The translations under genes and the position numbers were made by a program. 64,000 bases of DNA from Nymphaea colorata (taxonomy: Eukaryota; Streptophyta; Magnoliopsida; Nymphaeales; Nymphaeaceae). The stretch lies in the NCBI RefSeq assembly GCF_008831285.2, contig NC_045146.1:20227289-20291288 (forward strand), given 5' to 3'. Position 1 is the stretch's first letter; every line of letters begins with the position of its first letter. Below, piece by piece: positions 10,500-22,889 of the stretch. Below the pieces are notes generated by a model. That model had not been told where the DNA came from. It saw nothing but the letters and a program-made list of their open reading frames with translations, and ran no database searches.

Positions 10500-13271
10500 T
10501 GTATTGTTTTGCTGTCGTGCCCCCTCCATATTGAAGAAGACCATGGCTCGTAAGCAGTAATGTTCCGGCTAGATAGCACTGTTGTTAAGCTCATTTCTCT
10601 ATCTTTTCTTCCGTAATGATGATTATGAGTTCATGGTTTTCTTTTCTTGTCCTGGTGGACTGAGACTTACACTTGTTGTTGGCAAGCTGTCCACCTTCCC
10701 TTTATTGCAAGTTTGGGCACCCTTTCAAGCAAATTGATGAGAATGTGCCCACGGTTTCATAGTTGTGATTAAATTCCCTATAAATGGACTACTGAATAAT
10801 CTTCTAGAAAAAAGATGGGGTTTTCTCTTCCAAAAAAGGTTATTGCCGCAGAACAGAGAGCTTTTACATATGCATGGAATTAGAATGACTCGGTGACTCA
10901 TCCCAACTAACGCACCGTGAATTCTTCGTGTGGTCTCATTGGGTTGGATTATTGACGCATGCTTCACAAGCTTGTGATGAATTTTGATTTATGAAACTAA
11001 GCGGAAGCTAACCTATAACAGACAGCGCATGATGTGAGGTTGTAAGGAGCTTTTCTCCCAAGAGCGTGAATGCATGCGCAGTTGGGCACACAACAGACCA
11101 AACCTGAACCGTCCTCAAGTTCTTCAAAAGATGTATGGTCATCCAGAGTTTCCCTAATTATTGAATACATTGTTTTAAACGGATCCGCGTGCGCGCTTGT
11201 CTATATACATATAATATAATTCTTGAAAGTGAAAGAAGACTTTTTTAACTTGACGAGGGCAAATCCGTTCTAGTTAGGGGTTATCAACCATTAAACTGAC
11301 TAACACAAATAGTCTAGTGATAGAAGGAAAGCAAATCTTATCTTCAACTTGAGGATGATTTTGGATGGAACTCAAAAGGAAGAGATTGTTGTGCAAACTG
11401 CACTATAGAAAAGAAATTACAATTTTTTTTTTCATAAAACTTACTGCGCAAACGTTTTTTTATATCAGAAACCTTGATCAACAAACGGATCAAGTTTTCT
11501 AATATATAAATACAAGGAACAGTAGTCCGTTACTTTTTTGCTTATAAAATTTTAACTACACAAGAAAAAGTATTATTTTTACACCCTTTTTAGGTTGTTG
11601 ATTATGGAAATCACATCTACGCCATTAGTTTTTTTGTGAAAATGCTTGTAAATACTAAAAACTTGTATGATTCAAAGTAAAAAACCAGCTTAGGTTAAGC
11701 TCAAATCTTGTGTGAAACGACAGCATATAAAGTATGAACCCGTCCAACTAAAAGAATAAGAGGATGCATTTGAAAACTGAAAAAGGAAGAATATTGGATT
11801 TAGCCAGCTAATTATAATATTAAAGACTATTATCTATGGAAAGCTATTTTATTAGTGCCACCACTTTCCAATTATTTGTCTATTTACGATGGAAAAATAA
11901 AGCTGGGGTACAACTCTTTTATTCGACAAACCGGACATGCTTTTCCGTGAAGGCTTGGTATCAAAGCCTGCAAAAGAAAGGTCTCTTGTGGCAGCAAAAA
12001 TAAACTTATAAATACAAACACGACTTGACTACAAATTTGTGTTGGCACAAGTCTTTTTTACATAATATTCGTCCTAAAAGTTTCGTACCAGTGGACAAGG
12101 AAGTAAAAACTAGCCAGCTCATTAATACATATAAATTGTCACTGAATACCCTTATCTTTCTACTCTTGAAGCCGTACAATGTTGCCTGATTGTAAAAGCA
12201 TGCATATGATGGGTTTCTTAGTAATCTTCTAGTCACTGGGGTAAACCCCTCCAAAAAAAAAAAAAAAAAAAAAGGGACCAGCCGCAAGACAAAACAACAG
12301 GTTTAAGCGGTTCGATAATAGTAACCCACCTAGAGCACGCGCATTGCACATGCACCTCAATTGGAGGCTGGAGGAAGATTTACCTATAACGCAAACACAT
12401 TGGTTTAGGAAATTTCCTTTGTCATTTCACCGCCAGGAAAGCACTTTGACTTAGAACATAGGTTACAGATGAATTTTATCCCTTGATATTCAATATTATC
12501 TTCGACTGAGCTTGTCTCTTCATCATATATTGTCATGTCGGCCAGATCTATACAGCATTAACTGCAATCTAAGTAATCCTGCAGCTCGGGCGAAAGAACC
12601 TATCAGGAAAAATCCGGGCTTCCCCTGTAGAACTTAGCCATCGGTGTGATTACTTTGGCTAGTCAAAACAGTACCCGGCGCCTGCTGCCTGGGCTCGCCA
12701 ACAACTGGCCGAGTTGGGGGTTGTAGGGGGCTGATTCCTCTCCGCACATCACGCAATCCATACACTCGCCATCCTTGGTAAGACTAAAAACAGCATAATT
12801 CGCAGCTGAGCACTGACCGGATCACATAAGATGATCGATTCGCTCAAAATAAATTTGGAGTTCCTACCTTTGGAGCTAGGCATGAAACGCGAGTACTTGG
12901 ATCTCACAGACTCGGACCACTCATAATCTTTACCACCTACCACTGCTTGTAATAGGGTTCAATCACACACACACGCACAGAGAGAGAGAGAAAGCGAGAG
13001 AGGGGTTATCGCAGTTGCTAGCGGCGGCCATGTTTTGAGCCAGCACCTCCATTTTAGAAAAGTATCCACTGATTTCCACAATACTGTAATCATGAGAAGG
13101 GAGAATTTTCACAAGAGGAAGACAATCAGTTCCAGTACAGCAATGATATCAGAACATACATTAGTGTTCCCTTTTCAGATCATGGATGGGCCAAAATGGA
13201 CCTAACAAGCCAGGAGGACGGAAAGCATAGCGATCTAAAAGCAAATTCTAAGAAAACGAGCTCATGTGCAG
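10500..13271. other. Intergenic DNA between KCS and SmD3
   Basis: AT-rich and repeat-poor. It includes the KCS 3' flank, a pure A run near 12254-12273, and toward 12600-13270 probably the SmD3 3' untranslated region and downstream DNA, with CA and GA microsatellites near 12965-13000. No convincing coding sequence. Confidence 0.45.
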
Positions 13272-16200
13272 CTACCTCCTCACTGGTGGTGCCACACCCC
13301 TTCCAAGAGCAGGGGCTGCGCGCCCTGCCGCCTGAGCCTGCCAAAAAAATAAATAAATAAAACAAAGAAAAGAAGATTTCATTCCTGTTCTCTATTATAT
13401 GTTCTACGTGCTACGACAGCATCATCGCATTTCTGGGGTAGGACCTAGTTCATCACATGGTAAACTACTCATCAGAACATGACAGAGACCGCCTAGCATT
13501 TCACACTAAAAGCAAGAGCAAAAACAGCCCGTCTCAAACTGATTCAGATTATCAGCATGACTATAAATTTCCAACATTCAAGCCGCTGCATCTAAAACTA
13601 TTGTTGGCATAGAACAACAAAACAACGATTAGTTTGAGAGAAACTACAAATTGGGAAAAAAGAAAGATAAAATATTGCTAACTATACGAACTAGATAAAA
13701 AGAGCTCACATCCTTAACACAATTCTTAAAACGCAATCCGGTGCAGCAACATCGATCATCATAATTCTAGTTCCCTCAACCAAACCCTACTTTCCGTTTG
13801 AACTAGAGATCTTAGAGACTTTGCATGCAAGGCCTTCACATTCAACCATGGGAATAAGGGAAAATAGCACAAATTAGACACAAAAACTGACGCTACAATT
13901 TGATTACTTACAACCTTGAACAAGAAGATGGATTAGACCCAAATGAAATATGACAGGACAAAACAACAATGTAAGTTAGGTATCAACCGGCAAGTGACTC
14001 CAGCCCCTTTCTAATAAATGTACAGGGGAATACCAGTTTCAGCGAGAAGTATGTAGTCAGGTAAACATACTCAAAGGCAAACTTGTAGTTGTCATTAGAA
14101 CAAAAAATGTACCATAAAATACGCACACAGCACAAACAAAATTAATCAACAGCTTGCAAGATATTTGGAGACTTACTCTTGCACGCATTGCAACAGCACG
14201 GCCACGGCCAACTCCCAATGAAGAGCCCTTTCCCTGCAGTGCATTCAAATAGTAAGCAACTAAGTATGAACTAAGTAGATAGAAAACAAGCAGATCGAGC
14301 ATAGTAGCATACCCTAATTCTTGCATCCAGACGTTTGAACATCGGGGCATTCTTCAGCATATCAGGGATCACCATAAACCTGTGCAAATTCAGTCTATAA
14401 GATGCAATTACTGATAACAAAGTGAAGCGTAATATACAAAATTTCAAAAGACCACCTGACTTTGCTACCACGAATGAAAACATGCTCCAACTGCGACACC
14501 TTTCCATCCTGCCACAAGAAAAATTAGACATTCAACAATAGGTGTAACCTTTTTTATTAAAGAAGAATCTACTTCCACATAAAAGATTCTTCAATTATCT
14601 CCAACCAAACAAAATCAAAGGTTGATTTGCTCCTTATCGAATTATCCTACCAAGGAAAAGGAATGAAGCCCAAACTAATTGAAGTTGTCAGGAACTTGAA
14701 GATCACGCCAGTCTTCATAGCAAACATGACAATATTTATTATGACATGTAAAATGCACAATTCTAGTTTGCACAAAAATGGTTCCAAAAGAAGGGGCATT
14801 GAAAAGATTCAATCAACACACCAAATTATACATAGAATTCAAAAAATCTGACCCTTCAGGGTGCCCTCAAACATCGTCCATCATTTCCCCTTATGCAATG
14901 TCATCAAAAATTCCGTGAGAGGAGATGAATGTCTCAGGCCTTCTCCTGTTTCATGCAAACATGTCCTTAGTCCTCTAATGAAGTGGACTGCCGAATCTAG
15001 ATTACACGTCCTTAGTGTAATGAAGTGGACTGCTGAATCTAGATTTACTGGTTATACCTCTCAATTTTTTGTCTAACTTATCAAAGTTTGCGAGTGAAAA
15101 GAAGCACAGCTTTGGAGCAATTGCGACTTCCAAATCGGTACTCATTCCCCACCACCCATGCATTTCATAGACAATCACAAATTGGTCCAAGTCAAAGAAA
15201 TACTGCCAACCTACAGGTTTACGTTGTTTAAGAGATCCACTCAACTAATACCAAGTCCGTTTAATCAATTAAGGAGATCTTCTTATCTACTATAGGACCA
15301 TATCTTGATAGGAAGTATGAAGATATCTTCTTCTTCACCTTCTTCGGCAGGCAAATCAAGAAAGACATGTCAGAGGATACTAAACAAAACAAGCTTGACC
15401 AGGTACTTCAAAGCAAAGATCAAACTGAAGTACCTAAGGACTAAGAGCGTAAGACAATGTCTGACTATGCATTTCTCATCAGTAGCAAAAATATGCCTGA
15501 AGCACTAGTAAAGATCTGATGGGAGGCATTATGTCCAAAAGGTAGAACAAACATCATTCACAAGCTTTATGTTCGTCAGCTCTATAATATCCAGAATTTT
15601 TCTTTCAACCACCCTTCCACCCTCAAGAAAAATAAGCTAAGGCCCTCATAGCTGATGTGAAAAAAACAAATGAAGTGGAAGATCGTACAATCTAAGCTCC
15701 CGTAGACGTCATCAATGGCTGACCAAGCTGTCCATTGACCGGCCACCGATTAGTTGAATTTATGAATGCCCTCACTCCACAAACAGTCAAACAACAAATA
15801 ACTTCAGACCCATTACCAATATAAAAAATACCAACATAGCAAAATTAGCAAACTAAAATCACAACCACTATTTTCTTTAGTTGAATATTAATTCATGCAC
15901 TAGTGAATAGTCAACACTACTAAATTTTGTTTCATAAGAGGAACCATCTTGTATGACATGATACAGTACAACACTCTCAAATCCATAACGAAAAAACTGT
16001 CCCATGGATGCTTCTAAATGGCTGCCGCATCTGCATCGATGCTGATGCTGCTACGACAAAGCACATTCGGTTTGGTCAGTCGAACTGGGTCAAAACTGAC
16101 CATTTTAAATGTGCACATAACTAAATTATCTTTAATACAAAAAAATTACATATAAATATAAATAAATAAAGCTACTAAATAGTTAAATAAGTATTAACAA

Positions 16201-18105
16201 ATGATTTATATACATATACACACACATTTATATACACCCTCACTGCAGCCGCACCTAAATTTTTTTTTTTTAAATTGAAGCATCCGCTCCCTGCACTTAG
16301 GTGACATAGCAAAAAAACTGGCATGAGGACAAAGCAATAATTAAAAGAAAATTAAACAGCTCATCAACATAATACATGAAAAAATTTTGCCCTCCATTCA
16401 TAAGCCATTCAGGGATTTGGTTGCCCTCATACAAAATTTCAGGAATTTCATGGCAAATTGGCAATAGTCCTAAGAAATTGTTTCATCAGTCACACAATGC
16501 ATCTGGCTGATACTTAGCTACGTGATTTCATTATTGCAAATCAGGTCACTCTATCTTTGGGACGAAGGCTGGATTGTAAAAAAAATTATTCTTTCACAAA
16601 CATTAGCTTCAGTTTTCCTGTGTTTAATTCAAAAGTTTTATCTTGCTGCACATATCAGAACTGTTTCAATTATTTTCAGAAGGACTGTTCTATCAATAAA
16701 AGTTACCCACTTAGAAAAAAAATATATATAAAGAAAAGGGGAACGTAATTAACTATTTCTGAAGGCTGTCACAAGGGATATTGACAAAACTGTGACCACT
16801 TCATTTAATCCCACCCCAGATGAGTTTCCTTATTGCTTATTTCAGTATACGTGTACATAACATTCATGTGTATCACTTGTTCCACTTAGAAATTGAAACC
16901 AGAAGGCTGCCTGATTCAACCAAGAATATTCTCTCCGTTTTGCTCCTTCTGAACATAATCAACAGGGCCGCATTCAGGCAGATTGAATTCATTTTGTCTT
17001 CAAACTAAGTCACCGTCCTAGACAATCACGATGAAGACCAAGATTCAGCAGTTTACCAGTTCCGCTGATTCCTTAGGGGTCTCGACAACCGCTCTATACC
17101 AACCCGATGAAGACGAAGATTCAGAAGTTTACCAGTTCTGCTCATTCCTGAGGGCATACTGGACAACCCCACTATTGATAAGTGTCTAGATTCTACTCAC
17201 ACATCTCTGGAATCAGGTGGGAGATGGAACCTGCGTAATTGCATCCAGGGGACTCTTTCATCCTCTTCTTCGTGTTTGATGAAACCTGGAGAAGCCCATG
17301 GCCCAAACATCAAGCCAACCCTAAAATCATACTAGGGTCACTGCCCGGTAACTACGTTTAGAAAAAACAAAAAACGCTGATACGACGTACACGGACCAAT
17401 TCAATCTCAATCCTGGTAGTGGTAAAAAAGCGAAACTCGCAACATTAGAACAATGCACCGCATGTTTCCACAGTTTCCGTTCCTTATAGAAGAAACCAAA
17501 AGAAGCACGTAGTTAATGTCCATGTTTCTGCCCATCAATTTATCGATTTTCGAATGGCACTGAAAAAGAACAAAAACATCCATTCAGCCCTTAATCCGCC
17601 ACCAAGCCACCTCAACGGCAAAAGAGAAGCCTGTTCTTATTCTCATAACTCGTAAGGACATGTCGGGTTTTGCAAAAACGATCCATCCACAAAACTGGCT
17701 CATTTGGTTTATCCTCGTCCTCTAGGCGTGCAGTACGTCCCGGAAACCCCGAACCCCAACGAACTCAACATGGTGAAATCATCTGAGAGTAACCACCCAA
17801 TGAGTTGCAATATATCCATAGGGGGAAGGGGAAATCAACCACTAGCTAGCGTTGAAGAAGAGAAAAAGGGAAAGGAAAGGAAAGGCGCAGAACGAACGAA
17901 AGAGAAGGAGAGTAGCGGGGGCAGAAAGGAAGAAGACGAAGCAGACCTTGGCAGTGTAGGTGATGTTCTCGAGCTGACAGTTCCAATTGTCCTCGCACTC
18001 GATCATGGACCCTCTGTAGAGCTCGCCGCTCTTCAGCTCTACCGTTACCACATGGCCGGACGCCTCGTGTAGCAGCTTCACCGGAATACCCAAGCTTCTG
18101 CTCAT
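13272..18105 (-). CDS. SmD3: Small nuclear ribonucleoprotein SmD3, five exons
   Basis: Core Sm protein that joins the heptameric ring on U1, U2, U4 and U5 snRNAs in pre-mRNA splicing. Exons in transcription order: 18105-17947, 14508-14456, 14379-14313, 14233-14177, 13337-13272; all introns are GT-AG and the frame is continuous, giving 133 residues. The protein starts MSRSLGIPVKLLHEASGH; Sm1 spans roughly residues 18-53, and Sm2 is formed across exons 2 and 3 (FIRGSKVRFMVIP). The tail GVGRGRAVAMRAR then AQAAGRAAPALGRG ends PPVRR, with fewer RG dipeptides than usual for SmD3 tails, which are normally sites of arginine methylation. The first intron is 3,438 bp, very long for so small a gene. The open frame extends upstream of the chosen ATG, but SmD3 proteins begin at MSRSLG. 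Confidence 0.96.
14509..17946 (-). other. SmD3 intron 1, with two local duplications
   Basis: This 3.4-kb intron holds no recognisable gene on either strand. Two short direct duplications are visible: about 43 bp at 14960-15047 (copies ending AGTGGACTGC-GAATCTAG) and a 76-bp period at 17029-17167 (copies starting CGATGAAGAC). The part at 16200-16290 is AT-rich with a poly-T run. Confidence 0.7.
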
Positions 18106-18490
18106 CCCTGCCACCCTTTTCCTCCGTCTTTGCCCTCCCGCGAGAACCGTGAAACCCTTCGAAAGCCCTAGCCCCCGACCGAACGCCCGGATATCAGTCC
18201 AAACGCCGGTCAGAACTTGGTAAGGAGGGAAAAGAAAACCTTTCACCTGGAAGTCCCCACCCCGGCTCGAACCTATGCGCTAGTGCAAACGGTTAGATTC
18301 GGGTCGGACCCATCCTTTTGTCAGATCCTTTTAATTGGACTTTATCTAACCATATCCGGAAGTGAAGTTGACCCATTTTAGAATTGCACCCGGACCCAAG
18401 TAGCGTAGGATACGACATCGAGGCGGGGGCTGCAAAGTCAAGCTATCCACAGCTTCTGTTATGATCCACCGAAGATGACAGACAGAAGAC
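18106..18490. other. SmD3 5' flank
   Basis: Contains the probable SmD3 5' leader and promoter (minus strand). The frame is open upstream of the ATG to about 18246, but that extension is not like any SmD3. No clear core promoter element could be placed. Confidence 0.4.
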
Positions 18491-20560
18491 TGGGAGGTCC
18501 CCTTCCCCACATGCCTTCAATGCTTTTCATTCAGTTTGCCATGCCAGCTTAATACAAATTAAAGATGGAAAGAATCCTTTACTTGGTCAAATCATAGACG
18601 ACCTTCATTTCCTGTTCAAAGTAAGATTGAGGTGCTTTCTTACTAGTAGGTGGGTGGAGCTTTTTTCAGGTAATGCTGCTCTATTTGTGGATTTTAGGCC
18701 TTCATCTGATCATGCTGCACTTGTCTTCTCATCTCAGCAGCATCAGCGGGAGACTAGATTTGATCATTCTGCATGTAGAATCGACATTGCAAGAGCATGG
18801 AGAAGTGATAAGCCAGGATGTCCTATGTCGTAAGCTTCCTGGCAAACGCTACCTTATTGTTATAGAAGTTTTTCATGGGGTTCTTAAGGGTTCGGTCGAC
18901 AGGAAATATATTTCAGCCCCTAAGCTGTGGAAAGGCGTGCATGGGGTAGTCTTCACTTGATATCCCATTCGCGCCTGCCTTAGGTCATGGGAGGTGTTGG
19001 AGGGAATCATTACTTGTGTTTTGAGAAGGGCATGAAGATCAGCAAAGAGAAATCTCAGTTCTTTACTTTTGGTTTAAATGAGGGAGAGACCTCTCGTATA
19101 ATTAATAGATTTTCCTACTATGCATTTAGGGTTTTCCTTAAGCCCTCAAACCTCTTGGTACTCATATATGGGACTCCATCCTTCAGAGCAAACTCATTAT
19201 ATTGAAGAACAAACTTTTATCATACGGTCCGTTAAAAATGTAAAAAACGAGGCCCCACATTATAAACGGGCCAGCCCGAGGCCCGGCCCATTTAGAAACG
19301 GGTCGGGCTTTTTCGGGTTAAAGGAGTTGAAGAACATAGGAAGGGAGACAAGTGAGCTTGGCACCGGCGACCCATAGAAACAGAGACTTAAGTTGTAGCG
19401 GTTTTCAGATGACAGGAGTGAAGATATATAGGGGAATGGTCATGTTCTGGTAGACTTCGGGCAATGCGCGTCGCTCGGCTACCTCAACATTCAGTTTTTT
19501 GAAAAAAAAAAAATAATGATGTCGGGCTTCTCGGGCCGTCGACGATCACAACGACAGGCCCGAGCCCGACCCGTTAATTATCGGGCCGGGCTGAGCCCGT
19601 TAACCTCAGCCCATAAATCATTATTTCAAGGCCCGGGCCCAGGCCCGTTACGGGCCGGGTACCGCCGTTGCCCAGGCTTAAGTGTTTTCTTTGGAAGGGA
19701 ACTCTTGACATGCAAAATGAACCGCACTTAATATCTTGGAAAGTCCTCACTTTGTCATTGAAGGAGGGAGGTATTGGAGTTGGGCGGATGATGGAGGTCA
19801 CTTCTGCCAATCTTGCATATTTGAGGTGCATGGCCCTAACACACCAGGATTGGGCAAATCCCGTTACGAAAAAATATTTAGGTTGAAACTACTTGAAAGA
19901 GTGCTTAAGATTCCAAAGTGGGGGCTAATGTCTCTCCAATTTGGCGAGCGATTATGATGGCTTGGAGGAAAATTAATAGTGAAATCTCTTCAACAGTTAA
20001 GCGAAATTTTGGTCGGATCACTCGCAATTAGAGATCCTTATTAACCACATTTCTCCTGAAGAATATGAAGCGGTGAAAGCTCACAGGGGCAAAGTGTAAA
20101 CAAGAAATTGTTGATGATGGTTGCAGGAATATGGGGAGGTGGAGGCACATTCCACAGATTTTGACAGCTTTGGCACTTGTTTAGTTCAAGGCAAAGATGT
20201 TCTCTGTTGGAAGAATAGCCTAAACCTATTATAAGTAGAAGACAGATTTAAGGGTTTGTGAAGGCCAGAGGTAAAGTGGAGGATCAGACTTTGGTTTTCA
20301 AAAAACCTGCCTAGAGCCTGTTGGTTTGCATTCATCTGCAGCTACCATAGACTTTCAACAATGACCAGAGCGCAAACAGTGGGGTTTAAGGCTTAAGCTT
20401 GCATCTAAATGCATATCGTGTGGACGAGCAACCAAGGAAGAGGACCATTGGTTTTGCTGCACACATTTTGAAATTTGTGTTATCTTGGTTCAACTTCACT
20501 GACTTTACTGCAGCTTGGGATGGGTAGTGGCGTGAGCACCTAGCTAGTATACAACTACGT
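18490..20560 (+). mobile_element. Decayed LINE (non-LTR retrotransposon) remnant
   Basis: Pieces of a plant L1-type LINE polyprotein occur in order on the plus strand in shifting frames. First comes the end of the endonuclease (FTWSNHRRP, then a SSDHAALVF-like segment near 18690-18730). Next is a late reverse-transcriptase piece (KISKEKSQFFTFGLNEGE near 19030-19095). After an insertion comes the segment with ISWK...EGGIGVGR and ALTHQDW near 19730-19850, then the C-terminal zf-RVT-like region with LASKCISCGR and HWFCCTHFE near 20395-20480. Most of the reverse transcriptase is missing and the frames are broken, so this is an old, dead copy. Confidence 0.8.
19215..19675. mobile_element. Unclassified GC-rich insertion inside the LINE
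   Basis: About 460 bp separates two adjacent LINE segments and is unlike either. Both edges are rich in CGGGCC/GGCCCG words (ACGGGCCAGCCCGAGGCCCG near 19266; AGGCCCGTTACGGGCCGGG near 19640), giving an inverted-repeat character. This pattern is common in non-autonomous plant hAT-like elements. No coding capacity; exact ends and target duplication are not resolved. Confidence 0.4.
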
Positions 20561-21156
20561 TAATGCTGGGGTCAGCGTCGTGATATCTAGTGTTTTCGCA
20601 ACTTGGCAGTGCACAAAGAAATAGTTAAACATGTCAATGATGCAAGGAGAGAAGCCTGGCATACCTGATGTGAAATATTTCTTAAGCAGGAATAATGGTC
20701 TGAATGTGAAAGGACAGCTATCAATCTTTGGATCAAAGCAGAAGTGTTTTCACCGTTTTGGAAAATTCGAGGCAAAAGTGGTTGGGTCGTGGAAATCGCT
20801 TCCTCGATCAGTTATGGAACCATAATTCGTGCTCGTGCAGGCATTCTGTGGGTAGGTGATCAATCCATTAGTAACTAAACTATCTTATGGGAAGGTTAGA
20901 AAAATCAAATGCTGGGCAACTAAACTAGTACTGCTTTGATGGCTGGATTTCGGAACGCTCAAAGCCACTCGCATATGAGACACGACCGACAACACGATCG
21001 GAATCATGCAAAAGAGAGCTAGCTGGCTGCAGGTAAGCTCTCACATGTCATTGTCATCACTATTATTACTGGCAACTTTATTAACTACACAATAATGCAG
21101 CTAATGTCCATCAATCAAATCATGGACGAGTGTCGCAGCAGAGCAAAGCGAGCCAA
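20561..21156. other. Intergenic DNA, fucosidase 3' flank
   Basis: No gene is supported. The right part should contain the 3' untranslated region of the minus-strand fucosidase gene. Confidence 0.45.
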
Positions 21157-22889
21157 CTATGAGATTTGAGACTTGGAGTAAGGATCAAAGTGAAGGCCTA
21201 TGGAAGAGATCAAGGGCGGGCCACGAGCCTCGGTTACGCGCACCCAGACGGCCTGGGCTCGAACCACACGACCTAGTCTGTGCAACCTCTTGTAACCAAC
21301 CGTGGTTCCATTGGCCACCCTCTCGCCTTTCGTCAATCCCCGCTCATCTTGCTCCACGCTAGTGAACTTCACATACACTTCATGCTTAATGATTCTCTGC
21401 CCCAACGTGATGGCTTCCTGTATCCTCACCACATTGAATTCCGCTGGTTTCTCCAACCTGAGCTCGATCCAGGGGTCCTCGTCCGAGTCGGCCGGCGCCC
21501 AGTACGACTGCGGGTCGTCGGCAAGCACATTGGCAGCTAAAAATCCTCCACTTCTTCCTCCTCTCTGGCTGCTGCCCTTAGCTACCGCTCCCTCTGCCAA
21601 ATTGGCAGAGAAAATGGTGGTTACTGCAGATCGAAACTCCGTTAGCCTATTGACATCCGGCTCCGAGATTAGACCAGTTGAATTCGGCGGCACGTTGAGC
21701 AGCAGCACGCAGTTTCTTCCAACCGATGTGTAGTAGATGTGAAGGAGCTCATCCACTGCTTTGGGGGTTTCATTTTTGTGCCAAAACCAACCAGGTCTGA
21801 TGGAAACATCACACTCTGGAGGCACCCATTCACTGCCGTTTGAATCGCCCGTATTCAAGTACCTGAAACCATTAAAACCTATTGCTGTTATGTATTTCAT
21901 CAGCTTTTCATGATCTATTATCGCCGGACGCAGCATGAAAGTGGACATACCCTATGATGCTTCCATCTCCAATTCGGAGAGAGGTTCTATTGATAGGAGA
22001 CCAACAGGTCGTACCGGCAGTACCCGTTTCACCTCCAACCCATCTAACATCTGGGCCGGCGTCTGAAAAAATGTTAATTGACCCCTGCATTCGCTTCACC
22101 GTTGAAAACCAATCGTTGAAATGGTAAGTCATGTTCTTCGTATTATTGCCTTTTGCTCCGTCGAACCAAATCTCTGAAACATGTCCATACTCGCTGTAAA
22201 TTCAGAGAAAAATAGTCAGTTTGAATATAGTGATCGAGTATCTCTTCGGAAAACAGGGGATCCTGAAAGTTCGAAGTTCAAACACTGTCTATTTTGCATC
22301 TAACAAGAATTTTCCCACTGAAGATATACCAAAGCAATGCAAGTGCAACCCCGTACCCGTCGAGGAGTTCTTGAAGCTGCCCCATGTAATACTCATTGTA
22401 CTCCAGTTGAAGCCCATAGGTCCTCTCATGCCGATCCCATGGAGAGAGATAGAGGCCAACATCCAAGTCTCTGGCTTGAGCAGCCTCCATGAATTCACGA
22501 ACAACATCTCCTTCACCATTCTTCCATGGACTGCTCTTCACAGAATGGTCCGTGTACTTCGAAGGCCACAGGCAGAAGCCATCGTGGTGTTTAGCAGTAA
22601 GGATCACAAGGGAGAAGCCGGCATCTGCAGCCACCTTGACCCACTGACTTGCGTCTAGGAACGATGGGTTGAACAGCCTTGGGTCCTCGTGTCCGGATCC
22701 CCACTCGGAGTCGGTAAACGTGTTCATGCCAAAATGGAAAAACATGACCAATTCTCTTTGCTGCCATCTTAGTTGCGCTGCACTGGGTAAGGGAAGAACT
22801 GGCAATGGAGGCGGCAAGCGCCTGTGCTTGCTTAGCACCGAGTCTAGTGTGGCGAAGGCTAGGGCTAGAAAGAGCCATACCTTTGACAT
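21157..22889 (-). CDS. Alpha-L-fucosidase, glycoside hydrolase family 29, three exons
   Basis: A plant FUC1-type GH29 enzyme that removes alpha-linked L-fucose from glycans in the secretory path or apoplast. Exons in transcription order: 22889-22357, 22193-21951, 21862-21157; introns of 163 and 88 bp have GT-AG ends and the joined frame encodes 493 residues, close to Arabidopsis FUC1. Residues 1-20 form a hydrophobic secretion signal. The catalytic barrel includes MFFHFGMNTFTDSEWG, then TAKHHDGFCLWPS (His101, His102) and YLSPWDRHE. EIWFDGAKG contains Asp189, the position expected for the GH29 nucleophile. Farther on, SDAGPDVRW and ECDVSIRPGWFW are conserved. A C-terminal beta-sandwich follows (YWAPADSDEDPWIELRL). 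Several N-x-S/T glycosylation sites are present. No disruption is seen. Confidence 0.95.

Noticed and set aside
9918-10544. 208-codon frame antisense to the KCS gene
   Set aside because: Shadow of a GC-rich coding region; no domain and fully overlapped by a well supported gene.
17029-17167. Possible box C/D snoRNA pair in the SmD3 intron (GATGAAGA with CTGA words)
   Set aside because: The C boxes do not match RTGATGA, there is no terminal stem and they lie antisense to the intron. A simple duplication explains them.
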